64,000 nt of DNA from Gemmatimonadaceae bacterium (GTDB lineage Bacteria > Gemmatimonadota > Gemmatimonadetes > Gemmatimonadales > Gemmatimonadaceae): NCBI GenBank assembly GCA_035533015.1, contig DATLUQ010000036.1, forward strand, positions 36,364-100,363. The letters are read 5' to 3'. The first letter of the stretch is position 1; each line of letters starts with the position of its first letter. Made by a program: the position numbers and the translations under genes. Positions 1 through 8,229 of the stretch are shown piece by piece. Below the pieces are notes generated by a model. The model saw only the letters and a program-made list of their open reading frames with translations, did not search any database and had not been told where the DNA came from.

Positions 1-1
1 G

Positions 2-1450
2 GTGCCGGCCGAGGCGCTGTTGCCGGACATGGAATTCGAAGTGCGGCCCGGCGAGACGCTGGCCGCCGACGGCGTGATCACCGCTGGCCGGTCGCAGCTG
101 GACACGGCGCTGCTCACCGGCGAGTCGCGCCCCGTGTCGGCGGGAGTGGGGGCCGGCGTGTTCGCCGGGACCGTGAATCTGTCGTCGCCCATCCTCGTGC
201 GCGTGGAGCGGGCCGGTGAATCGAGCCGCGTCGCCCGACTGCTGCAGCAGGTGGAGGAGAGCGGCCGCCGCCGCGCACCGGTAGTGCAGACGGCGAATCG
301 CATGGCGGCCTGGTTCGTGGCCGTCGTGCTCGCGCTCGCTGCCATCACATTCGTGATCTGGGAACTGCGCGATCCGTCGCGGGCCGTGGACAACGCCATT
401 GCCCTGCTCATCGTGACCTGCCCGTGCGCGTTGGCGCTGTCCACGCCGCTGGCGGTGTCGGTCGCGATTGGCCGTGCGGCGCGGGCCGGAATCTTCATCA
501 AAGGGGGAGACGCGCTGGAGACGCTGGCGCGTCCCGGACGGCTGCTGCTCGACAAGACGGGCACGGTGACGGCGGGTCAGACGGCGCTCGTGCATTGGGA
601 GGGGCCCGACTGGGTGAAGCCGCTGGTGCTGGCGCTCGAGGCCGAGTCCACGCACCCGATCGCCGCGGGGTTCCGCACCGCTTGGCCGGGCGTGGCGGCC
701 CCGCCCGCAGGCAGAACGGTCCACGCCCTGGGGGGCGGCATTTCGGGGTGGGTTCAGGGCCGGAGCGTCGTGGTGGGCGCGCCGGCGTTCGTGCGTGCTC
801 GGGCCGACGGCGAATCTCCGGCGGTCACTCTGCCCTCCGATCTCACGCCGGTGCTCGTCGCCGTGGACGGGACGATCGTCGCCGCCGCGGGTCTGGGCGA
901 CCCGGTGCGCCCCGACGCCGCGAGGTCCATTGCCGCGCTCAGGTCGCGTGGATGGGACGTGGCGCTCCTGTCGGGCGACGCACCGATGGTGGTGGCGTCG
1001 GTGGGTCGCGCCCTGGGGCTCGCGGATGAGGCGTGCACCGGCGGCGCGGCGCCGGAGGACAAGTTGCGTGTCGTCGAGGCGGCGCGGCGCGACACTCGGC
1101 GGGCCGTGGTGATGGTGGGCGACGGGGTGAACGATGCGGGCGCGATCGCCGCCGCATCGGTGGGGGTGGGCGTGCACGGCGGCGCGGAGGCGTGCCTCGC
1201 GACCGCCGACGTCTATCTGACACGGCCGGGGCTGGCGCCGCTGGTCGAACTGGTGCGAGGAGCCGAGCGGACGATGCGGGTGATTCGCCGCAATCTGGCG
1301 TTCTCCCTACTGTACAACATCGTGGGTGCGGGGCTCGCCATGGCCGGCGTGCTCGATCCGCTGATCGCGGCGCTGATGATGCCGGCCAGTTCGCTGACCG
1401 TGGTGATGAGCTCGTGGCGCGCCCGCACGTTTGAAGGAGGCGGAGCGTGA
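2..1450 (+). CDS. Heavy-metal P1B-type ATPase (CcoI/CopA-like), 5' end outside window
   Basis: Membrane pump that moves copper-like ions across the inner membrane using ATP. The visible 482 residues hold the actuator TGES loop (about residues 39-42), the intramembrane CPC metal site (about 140-142), the phosphorylation motif DKTGT (from about 184) and the hinge motif GDGVND (from about 373), then two C-terminal membrane segments. These are the diagnostic motifs of the P1B family. The N-terminal metal-binding domain and first helices lie before base 1. The gene overlaps ccoS by GTGA, so the pair is probably the end of a ccoNOPGHIS-type cluster, which makes the cbb3 oxidase copper supplier CcoI the likely identity. 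A general CopA exporter is the alternative. Confidence 0.9.
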   Translation: MPAEALLPDMEFEVRPGETLAADGVITAGRSQLDTALLTGESRPVSAGVGAGVFAGTVNLSSPILVRVERAGESSRVARLLQQVEESGRRRAPVVQTANRMAAWFVAVVLALAAITFVIWELRDPSRAVDNAIALLIVTCPCALALSTPLAVSVAIGRAARAGIFIKGGDALETLARPGRLLLDKTGTVTAGQTALVHWEGPDWVKPLVLALEAESTHPIAAGFRTAWPGVAAPPAGRTVHALGGGISGWVQGRSVVVGAPAFVRARADGESPAVTLPSDLTPVLVAVDGTIVAAAGLGDPVRPDAARSIAALRSRGWDVALLSGDAPMVVASVGRALGLADEACTGGAAPEDKLRVVEAARRDTRRAVVMVGDGVNDAGAIAAASVGVGVHGGAEACLATADVYLTRPGLAPLVELVRGAERTMRVIRRNLAFSLLYNIVGAGLAMAGVLDPLIAALMMPASSLTVVMSSWRARTFEGGGA

Positions 1451-1611
1451 GCGTCATCTATATCGTGGTGCCATTGGCGCTGCTCGTCGTCGGCGCGGCC
1501 GTTGCGGCATTCGTGTGGGCCACCAATCGCGGGCAGTTCGACGATCTCGATACGCCCGCAGTGCGCATGCTCCATGATGACGAACAGCGTCGCCCCCCAA
1601 CCGGCCCCTGA
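1447..1611 (+). CDS. ccoS: cbb3-type cytochrome oxidase assembly protein CcoS
   Basis: A 54-residue protein with one N-terminal membrane helix (about residues 2-22), followed by WATNRGQFDDLDTPA, the conserved block of CcoS in which the Gln-Phe-Asp-Asp-Leu-Asp run is typical. CcoS is needed for cofactor insertion into the cbb3 haem-copper oxidase. The GTG start at 1447 overlaps the stop of the preceding ATPase (GTGA), which indicates translational coupling. It is too short for many gene callers. Its presence implies that a cbb3 oxidase operon lies just upstream of the window. Confidence 0.85.
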   Translation: MSVIYIVVPLALLVVGAAVAAFVWATNRGQFDDLDTPAVRMLHDDEQRRPPTGP

Positions 1612-2788
1612 AGGCGGCGTCCCCCCACGGGGCGGCGCCGCGGCTCCCGAACCGCGTCTGATCTACGTGGACGCGCTGCGTGTGGCGGCGCTGGCCGGCG
1701 TGTTTGTCGTGCATGTGTGCGAGGTGTTCAATCCGGCCGACGAGTGGCACATCACGAATGCGGTGCGCGCGCCGTGGGCGGGCGCCCTGGCGGCGCTCAT
1801 GGCGCCCTGGATCATGCCGCTGTTCTTCGTGCTGTCCGGCGCCGCCACCTGGTACTCGCTGCGCACGCGGGGGAGCGGCGTATTCATCAGGGAACGCGTC
1901 AACCGGCTGCTCCTGCCGCTCGTGGTCGGCACGCTGCTCTTCGTGCCCCCCCAGGTGTACCTGGAGCGGCGACTGCGCGGCCAGTTCAGTGGGTCGTTCG
2001 TGCAGTTCATTCCGCACTTCTTCCAGGGCATCTACCCGCAGGGCAACCTGTCGTGGCACCACCTGTGGTTCCTGGCACATCTGTTCGCATACTCCGTGAT
2101 CGCGCTTCCGCTCTTCCGGTACTGGCAGACCGCCGCGGGTGAACTCAAGATGCAGCGACTCGCGCGCCTGAGCGGCAGCAGCATCGGACTGCTGGCGCTC
2201 GCCCTGCCACTGGTCCTCGAGCGCGAACTGCTCTGGGGCTTGTTCCCGGAGCGCCACATGCTGAGCACGGATTGGGCCAACCACGCGCTGCTGCTGGTGG
2301 CGTTCGTGTACGGCTTCGTGCTCGCCGGCGCGCCGACGCTGGGCGCGGCCATCGACCGGTACTGGAAGGGTCTCGCGGCCGCGGGGGCCGCGCTCTCGTG
2401 TCTGCTCGCCGCCCTCGTCTGGGCGGGGGCCCTGCCCTCACGACTGCCGCCCCCGTATTCGCCGAGCTATCTCGTGTTCTGGACGCTGTACGCCGTCGAC
2501 GCGTGGGCCTGCATGGTGGCCGTGCTGGGGGCGGGCCGCCGGTGGCTGCGCGTGGAGAATCGGGCGATCGCCGTGGGGCGCGCAAACGGGTTCGCCTGGT
2601 ACGTGGTGCACCAGCCGGTGATCGTCGCGCTGGCGTACGTGATCGTGCAGTGGCCCGCACGGGTCGGAGTGGGAGTGAAGTTCACGGTCCTGTTCGCGAG
2701 CTCGCTGGCCGGAACGCTGGCTTTGGCGCAGCTCCTTCGCCACGTGCCCGGCCTGGCGCGGATACTGGGCTACCGCGCCCGCGCGTGA
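1574..2788 (+). CDS. Acyltransferase 3 family membrane protein
   Basis: A polytopic membrane protein of about 404 residues of the acyltransferase-3 type (OafA/OpgC-like), which O-acylates sugars or other cell-envelope compounds. It begins its conserved core with YVDALRVAALAGVFVVHV, followed by the FFVLSGA segment and a run of about ten hydrophobic helices; HHLWFLAHLF matches the family's conserved region. The start at 1574 (ATGATG) is chosen because earlier in-frame starts would run deep into ccoS; the overlap with ccoS is 38 bases. The residues before the first helix are Pro/Ala-rich. The acyl donor and acceptor cannot be told from sequence, and there is no obvious partner gene. Confidence 0.8.
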   Translation: MMTNSVAPQPAPEGGVPPRGGAAAPEPRLIYVDALRVAALAGVFVVHVCEVFNPADEWHITNAVRAPWAGALAALMAPWIMPLFFVLSGAATWYSLRTRGSGVFIRERVNRLLLPLVVGTLLFVPPQVYLERRLRGQFSGSFVQFIPHFFQGIYPQGNLSWHHLWFLAHLFAYSVIALPLFRYWQTAAGELKMQRLARLSGSSIGLLALALPLVLERELLWGLFPERHMLSTDWANHALLLVAFVYGFVLAGAPTLGAAIDRYWKGLAAAGAALSCLLAALVWAGALPSRLPPPYSPSYLVFWTLYAVDAWACMVAVLGAGRRWLRVENRAIAVGRANGFAWYVVHQPVIVALAYVIVQWPARVGVGVKFTVLFASSLAGTLALAQLLRHVPGLARILGYRARA

Positions 2789-3074
2789 ACGGTCGGCGGA
2801 GGAACTCGAGCATCGCGATGCGCGGCAACAGTGGCGCCGGACGCCCGGATGGCGTCGGGCGGATTCCCCGCGGCGCCTAGAGCCGGCCCGACAGAGAGTC
2901 AGGATTTACCCGACAGACCTCTACCGGGTGGGGGGTAGGTTGAGGCGCGGGTCCCCTGGGAGCCGTCGAGCCAGGAGCGAGCACGGCCCCGACGGCGCGT
3001 GGGACGCCGAGGAGCTTGGCGCTTACGACTTCATTCCGGATCGCATCGATGAGATCTCGCATGGGAGGAGCGGT

Positions 3075-3548
3075 GTGACCGTGACGTCCCCGACGACGGA
3101 GCCCGAAGCCGGCGATGCGCCCTGGGAGCCGGGCTTCAGCGAATATCTATTGGGCGGCATTGTCGTGCTGATGGTGGTCGGGCTCGCCCTGGCCGCATTC
3201 CTCTATCTCCTGCCACCAGAACGTCTTCAGCTTGCGGAGTTGCAGCCCGCGTTCGTCGTGGCGCCCGAGGCGCAGCTCCCGGTCGGCGCCAGCCGCGTCG
3301 TGGACTGGGGGCAGCAGGTCATCCTGGTCGTGCGGACCGGGGAAAAGACCTACGCGGGGCTGCAGGGCACGTCGCCCACCGACGGCTGCATCCTGGACTG
3401 GGACCCGACCTCGCTGCGGGTCCTCTCTCCATGCACCTACATCGTGTACGATCTGCAGGGCAACGTGGTGCGGGGCCTGACCACGGTGCCGCTCCAGCGG
3501 TATCCCGTGTTCGTCCGCGACGGCATCGTCTACGTGGGGAGGCCATAG
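3075..3548 (+). CDS. Rieske-like membrane protein that has lost all four 2Fe-2S ligands
   Basis: 157 residues: a short N-terminal tail, one membrane helix (about residues 20-42) and a C-terminal domain that aligns with the Rieske cluster-binding subdomain of b6f/bc1 complexes. Box I, normally CTHLGC, reads SPTDGC (residues 100-105). Box II, normally CPCHGS, reads SPCTYI (118-123). Both ligand cysteines are serine and both ligand histidines threonine, while the two cysteines that form the Rieske disulfide are kept. The following YDLQGNVVRG matches the usual YD.xGxVxRG strand. The start is the GTG at 3075, five bases after GGAGGAG. One base separates it from the cytochrome b gene, so it is probably a structural subunit of that complex and not a working Rieske protein. 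Confidence 0.8.
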   Translation: MTVTSPTTEPEAGDAPWEPGFSEYLLGGIVVLMVVGLALAAFLYLLPPERLQLAELQPAFVVAPEAQLPVGASRVVDWGQQVILVVRTGEKTYAGLQGTSPTDGCILDWDPTSLRVLSPCTYIVYDLQGNVVRGLTTVPLQRYPVFVRDGIVYVGRP

Positions 3549-3549
3549 G

Positions 3550-4839
3550 ATGCTGGGGCGTGCATGGGAGGCAACCGTGGCGTGGGGGAAACGCTTCTGG
3601 GACGATCTGAAGGCAAGCACGGACGCCAGCCTGCTCGCCATCCTGCGGTTCGTGGGCCTGCTGTACGGGCGCATCGATACGCGTCTGCCCATCGACCAGG
3701 CGTTCCGCAAGTCGCTGCGCCACCGGTTGTCGCGCCACGCCGGATGGAGGCACGCCTTCGGCGGCATCACGTACCTGCTGTTCATGGTGCTGGTCGTGAC
3801 CGGCGTGCTGCTCTCCTTCTACTACCGGCCGTCGGCGGAGGAAGCGTACCAGAGCATCCAAAACATCGTATCGGGCGTCACGCTGGGCTGGCTCATGCGG
3901 GATGTGCACGTCTGGGCCGCCAACCTGATCGTGCTCGCGGCGCTGGTCCACATGGGCCGCGTATTCTTCGGTGCGGCCTACAAGCCGCCGCGGGAGACGA
4001 ACTGGCTCGTCGGACTGCTCCTGTTGTTCGTCATCTTCGCGTTCGGCGCCACCGGCTACCTGCTTCCGTGGGATCAGTGGGCCTACTGGACGGTGACGCA
4101 GGGTCTGGCCATCCTCGGCCACGTGCCGCTGTTCGGCGGTGCCCTCGTCGAGATCCTTCGGGGCGACCCGCTCGTCTCGGGCGCTACGCTGAGCCGGTTC
4201 TTCGCGATTCACGTCATCGTGTTGCCGTGGCTCGCGCTCGCGCTGCTGATGCTGCATTTCACTCTGGTGCGAAAGCACGGCGTCGCGCCGCCGGCCGAGG
4301 CGGCGACCGAGGACCTCGGCCCAAGCGATGAATCCGGCGTCCCGTTCTTCCCGAACCATTTTCTGCGTTCGCTGATCGTGGGTGTGCTGGTCCTGTCGCT
4401 CGTGATCACGGCGGCGGCCCTGTACCCGCGCGATGTGGCGGCGCCGGCGAACCCGGCACAGCCGCCGGCGTCGCTGCGCTCGACCTGGATCGTGGCCGAC
4501 GTGTCCCGCGCGCTGATCTACTACCTGGGCGGGTGGGGCTTCGCGGCGTACCTGCTCCTCGGCGCCGTGATGGTGCTGCTGCCGCTGTTCGACCGATCGC
4601 CGGAGCGCCGTCTGAGACAACGCCCGATCGTGGCCAGCCTGGGGGTGGTCTTCTTTCTCGCGTTCGCCGTGGCCTGGGCCGCCGGATGGCACCTGCGGTC
4701 CGTGCCGGTCCTGGCATCCGGCGAGTTGACGCCGATCGAGCAGCCCCTGGCGATGCCGGGGCCCGCGCTGCCACGCGTCGCGCCCGTGCAGCCGGCCGCG
4801 CAACCCACGGGCACTTCGAGCCCCAGAGGTCCGCAATGA
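3550..4839 (+). CDS. b6/subunit IV-type cytochrome b, PEWY motif absent
   Basis: A 429-residue di-haem cytochrome b resembling cytochrome b6 fused to subunit IV. The haem ligands are intact: H120/H134 (HX13H) and H221/H236 (HX14H, the b6-type spacing), and LPWDQWAYW matches the b6 signature. In the C-terminal half the Pro-Ala-Asn-Pro landmark of subunit IV is present, but the PEWY quinol-oxidation motif that should follow is replaced by RSTW (about 310-313), so the catalytic Glu is missing. The gene follows the ligand-less Rieske-like gene and overlaps the 9-heme cytochrome gene by ATGA. Inferred role: transmembrane electron transfer between the quinone pool and the multiheme cytochromes without normal Q-cycle bifurcation. 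Confidence 0.85.
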   Translation: MLGRAWEATVAWGKRFWDDLKASTDASLLAILRFVGLLYGRIDTRLPIDQAFRKSLRHRLSRHAGWRHAFGGITYLLFMVLVVTGVLLSFYYRPSAEEAYQSIQNIVSGVTLGWLMRDVHVWAANLIVLAALVHMGRVFFGAAYKPPRETNWLVGLLLLFVIFAFGATGYLLPWDQWAYWTVTQGLAILGHVPLFGGALVEILRGDPLVSGATLSRFFAIHVIVLPWLALALLMLHFTLVRKHGVAPPAEAATEDLGPSDESGVPFFPNHFLRSLIVGVLVLSLVITAAALYPRDVAAPANPAQPPASLRSTWIVADVSRALIYYLGGWGFAAYLLLGAVMVLLPLFDRSPERRLRQRPIVASLGVVFFLAFAVAWAAGWHLRSVPVLASGELTPIEQPLAMPGPALPRVAPVQPAAQPTGTSSPRGPQ

Positions 4840-6095
4840 GAGGCGCCGCATTCAGGAGCCTGATGGGAGTCGCCGTCCTCGCCACCCTGCTCCTGGGCCC
4901 GCGAGCGTCGCAGGCGCAGGGGACCGTGGTGAGCGCGGACACGGCCAACGGCTGTCTCGCCTGCCACGCAGGACAGCGCGAGGCCGCGACGATGGGCGTT
5001 CACTCCCAGCACGGGGTTCGTTGCGTCGACTGCCACGGTGGAAACGCCGACGCGCGCACGCTGCCGGGCGGCCACCAGGGTCACTTCATCGGCTCGCCGA
5101 ACAAGGTGCAGACCGCCGAGCTGTGCGGCTCGTGCCATTCGGACCCCAATCGGATGAGGGAGTACGGTCTGCCCACGGGACAGCTCGCGCAGTTCCGGAC
5201 GAGCCGCCACGGCCAGCTGTTGTTCGGCCAGAACAACGCGGATGCACCCACGTGCACGGATTGCCACGGGACCCACATCATCTACCCGCCGTACGACGCC
5301 CGCAGCCAGGTGTACCCGACCAACATTCCGGGCACCTGCGCGCACTGCCATTCGGACGAGAAGCTCATGGCGAAGTACCACCTGCGCACGGACCAGTTCG
5401 AACAGTTTCGCAGCAGTGCGCACGGGGTGGCCCTGTTCCAGCACCAGAACTTCGCAGCTCCGACGTGCATCTCCTGCCATGGCGCGCACTCCGCCCTTCC
5501 GCCGACGGGAACGCAGGTGGCGAGCGTCTGTGGGCAGTGTCACGCGCTGGTGGACCAGGCGTTCGAGCAGAGCCCACACGGCGCGGCGTCCCGGGTCGGC
5601 AAGCTGCGCGGCTGCCTGGCGTGCCACACGAACCACGGCACGGAGGGCGTGCCCATCGACAAGATCGGCGCGACGTGCGACAAGTGCCACGCATCGGACG
5701 CGCGGCTCCATCAGATGGGCGTGGACCTCCAGCACAGCGTGGTCCAGGCGAGTCTGGACATGGAGTCCGCGCGGCAGGCGGTCGATGCGCTGTCTCTCGC
5801 AGGCCGTCAGGTTGGCTATTACCGGTTCCGGTATCAGTCGGCCTTGACGTATTACCTGCAGATCGCGCAGGCCCAGCACAGTCTCGATTTCGCGAAGGTC
5901 GACGATCTCGCCCGGCGGGTGCGCTCGGTGTCCGTGGACCTGAACAACGCCGCGAATACGAGCCGTGAGCAGCGCTGGGAGCACAAGCTCCTGTTGCTTC
6001 CGGTGTGGTTCCTGTCGCTCTCGGCCGTGGTGCTGGCGTGGCTGGCGCTGAGGGCTCTGCGCAGAACCGGCGACGACGACCACCGGCAAGGCTAG
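4836..6095 (+). CDS. Membrane-anchored 9-heme cytochrome c
   Basis: 419 residues with a signal peptide ending near SQAQG (residue about 29), nine CXXCH haem c sites in the first two thirds, a helical haem-free region and a C-terminal membrane anchor (about 385-410). The haem sites occur in CXXCH..CHG..H modules with SxHG and DCHGTH spacers, the style of electron-relay multihaem cytochromes. Start ATG 4836 overlaps the stop of cytochrome b (ATGA). The protein lies in the place where cytochrome c1 or f would be encoded in a bc operon, so it is the likely direct acceptor or donor for the cytochrome b. It resembles the 11-heme protein encoded at 12242-13618 in spacers and topology. Confidence 0.88.
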   Translation: MRGAAFRSLMGVAVLATLLLGPRASQAQGTVVSADTANGCLACHAGQREAATMGVHSQHGVRCVDCHGGNADARTLPGGHQGHFIGSPNKVQTAELCGSCHSDPNRMREYGLPTGQLAQFRTSRHGQLLFGQNNADAPTCTDCHGTHIIYPPYDARSQVYPTNIPGTCAHCHSDEKLMAKYHLRTDQFEQFRSSAHGVALFQHQNFAAPTCISCHGAHSALPPTGTQVASVCGQCHALVDQAFEQSPHGAASRVGKLRGCLACHTNHGTEGVPIDKIGATCDKCHASDARLHQMGVDLQHSVVQASLDMESARQAVDALSLAGRQVGYYRFRYQSALTYYLQIAQAQHSLDFAKVDDLARRVRSVSVDLNNAANTSREQRWEHKLLLLPVWFLSLSAVVLAWLALRALRRTGDDDHRQG

Positions 6096-6099
6096 GGGC

Positions 6100-8124
6100 A
6101 TGTCACCTGCGGTACGCCGGCGCATCTCGCGGATAGGCCGGATCCTCATTCCGGTCGGGATCCTCACGATCATCCTGATCACCGTGGGGACCGTGACCTT
6201 CGTCCAGGTCTCCAGCCAGCCCTGGTTCTGTGGCAGTTGCCACATCATGCAGCCGTATTACAAGTCGTGGACCACCTCGACGCATCGCAACGTTCCCTGC
6301 ATCAAGTGCCACATCGCGCCGGGGATCAAGGCCGAGGCGATGACCAAGATCCAGGCTGCGAACATGGTGGTGAAGGACTTCACCGGCGCCACCACCACGC
6401 GGCCGTGGGCGGAGATCGAGGACGCGTCGTGCCTGCGCTCGGGCTGCCACTCCGACCGGCTGATCCAGGGCCGCGTCGACTTCAAGGGGGTGCGTTTCGA
6501 CCATACCACGCACCTGGGCGAAGTGCGGAATGGCATGCAGCTGCACTGCACGAGTTGCCATTCCCAGATCGTGCAGGGTACGCACATCGCGGTCACGGAA
6601 GGCACGTGCTTCCTCTGTCACTTCAAGGATCGTCCGGCAGGCAAGCCGCTGGGCGGCTGCATCGGATGTCATCCGTCGCCGCCCACGGTCACGTCGCCCG
6701 AAGGCTACGTGATCGACCACGCGCAGTACGTCAAGGACAGGATCGACTGTCTGTCCTGCCACAACCAGGTGACGCACGGTACGGGCGCCGCGGATGAGGC
6801 GCGGTGCGTCAGCTGCCACAACGAGCCCGCGCTGCTTGCGCAGTTCAACAACCCCACCATGTTGCATCAGGTGCACGTCTCGCAGCACAACATTGCGTGC
6901 ATCCAGTGTCACACCTCGCTCGACCACAAAGTCATGGCCCTCACCACCAACGTGGAGCTCGACTGCAAGAGCTGCCACGCCGGGGTCCACAAGGCCGAGC
7001 AACGTCTCTACGCCGGCATCGGCGGCCACGGGGTGCAGCCGACTCCGAGCGCCATGTACACGGCGCGAGTGGCCTGCGTGGCCTGCCACAACGCCGCGTC
7101 GAAGCTGCCGGGCCATGACACGGTCAACGTCGCCAACCAGGCCGCGTGCCTCTCGTGTCACGGCATCAAGTACGCCAACGTGCTGCCCGCCTGGCAGACG
7201 CAGATGGAGCGGAAGGTGCAGCTGGTCGGGCCGATCGTGGACGCCGCGCAGACGGCCGCCTCTGCCATGCCGCTGCGCCGCCGCGCGCTGGCCGACAGCC
7301 TGCTGGGCATGGCCAGCGAGAACGTGGAGTTCGTGCGCGCCGGCAAGGGCGCCCACAACATCGTCTACGCCGACCAGCTGCTGCGGGCATCCTTGAGTCT
7401 GGTGCGGCAGGCCGTGAAGGATGGCGGCCTGCCGTACCGCGTGCCGAGCCTGGACCTGGGCCCGCCGGTGAGCGAGAACCAATGCCTGCAGTGCCACCTG
7501 GGAGTCGAACAGCAGAAGGGCAGCTTCCAGGGAAGAAGCTTCGACCATACGGGCCACGTACTGCGCGCCGGGCTCCAGTGCAGCGCGTGCCACACGCCGT
7601 TCTCGGCGCACGGCGGAATCACCTTGACTTCCACCGCCAGCTGCGACGCGTGCCACCATTCCCAGGTGCAGCCGGTCGCCAACTGCGCGCGCTGCCACGC
7701 GGGACCGGGAGGCGTGCCGCCGGACACATTCAAGCTGGCGGCCGGCGACTTCTCCCATGGCGCGCACCTCGCCGCCAACCTGGAGTGCAAGGCGTGCCAC
7801 ACGGCGCCGGGCATGGACGCGCGTGCCCTGCAGTGCGACAACTGCCACGAACAGCACCACCAGCCGCAGGTGGCGTGTCTGAGCTGCCATCGCGGCGGCG
7901 CGCTGGCCAAGCACAAGGTGGCCGACCACGTGGTGTGCAGTCAGTGCCACAAGACCGTGCCGCAGATCAACCGATGGAGCCGCCCGGTCTGCACGGCGTG
8001 CCACGCGTCGTACACCAACCACCACCCGGGCAAGGCGTGCGAGACCTGCCACCGGGTGCCGGCGATGGGGACCGCGCATACGGCGGTGCCGAAACCGGCC
8101 CCTGCCGCGGGAAAGGGACGCTGA
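6100..8124 (+). CDS. 22-heme cytochrome c with NapC/NirT-like N-terminus
   Basis: 674 residues. An N-terminal membrane helix (about 12-36) is followed by a NapC/NirT-like start (WFCGSCHIMQPYYKSW), the type that docks to the quinone pool, and then by haem modules to the C-terminus. I count 21 CXXCH sites and one CX4CH site (CLRSGCH, about residue 111), giving 22 potential haem c groups. A haem-free helical stretch (about 360-455) separates two haem-rich halves. Many HxxH and FDHxxH histidines between the sites could serve as distal ligands. The gene begins four bases after the 9-heme gene, in the same operon. From about residue 325 onward it aligns with the 14-heme protein at 9992-11392. Likely a long periplasmic or cell-surface electron wire. 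Confidence 0.88.
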   Translation: MSPAVRRRISRIGRILIPVGILTIILITVGTVTFVQVSSQPWFCGSCHIMQPYYKSWTTSTHRNVPCIKCHIAPGIKAEAMTKIQAANMVVKDFTGATTTRPWAEIEDASCLRSGCHSDRLIQGRVDFKGVRFDHTTHLGEVRNGMQLHCTSCHSQIVQGTHIAVTEGTCFLCHFKDRPAGKPLGGCIGCHPSPPTVTSPEGYVIDHAQYVKDRIDCLSCHNQVTHGTGAADEARCVSCHNEPALLAQFNNPTMLHQVHVSQHNIACIQCHTSLDHKVMALTTNVELDCKSCHAGVHKAEQRLYAGIGGHGVQPTPSAMYTARVACVACHNAASKLPGHDTVNVANQAACLSCHGIKYANVLPAWQTQMERKVQLVGPIVDAAQTAASAMPLRRRALADSLLGMASENVEFVRAGKGAHNIVYADQLLRASLSLVRQAVKDGGLPYRVPSLDLGPPVSENQCLQCHLGVEQQKGSFQGRSFDHTGHVLRAGLQCSACHTPFSAHGGITLTSTASCDACHHSQVQPVANCARCHAGPGGVPPDTFKLAAGDFSHGAHLAANLECKACHTAPGMDARALQCDNCHEQHHQPQVACLSCHRGGALAKHKVADHVVCSQCHKTVPQINRWSRPVCTACHASYTNHHPGKACETCHRVPAMGTAHTAVPKPAPAAGKGR

Positions 8125-8153
8125 CCTCCCCCGCCATTTGACGCGACTCGATG

Positions 8154-8181
8154 GGCTGCCCCAGTATGCCCTGGGGCAGCC
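8154..8181 (+). terminator. Hairpin between the 22-heme gene and the radical-SAM gene
   Basis: Perfect 11-bp inverted repeat GGCTGCCCCAG / CTGGGGCAGCC around a six-base loop, 30 bases after the 22-heme stop codon. No T-run follows, so it may be a pause, an mRNA-stabilising 3' structure or a Rho-type end rather than a classical intrinsic terminator. Confidence 0.45.
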
Positions 8182-8229
8182 TCGCCGCACCTCGGGGACC
8201 GCGCGACCGCGGGCAGGAGACCTTGCGCA

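Noticed and set aside
2789..3074. Longer N-terminal start (GTG 2928) for the Rieske-like gene
   Set aside because: The extra 49 residues are basic and unlike the family, while GTG 3075 has GGAGGAG five bases upstream and gives a normal short N-terminus before the helix.
8125..8229. Possible cobalamin riboswitch before the radical-SAM gene
   Set aside because: The 105-base gap is too short for a B12 riboswitch and contains only a simple hairpin.
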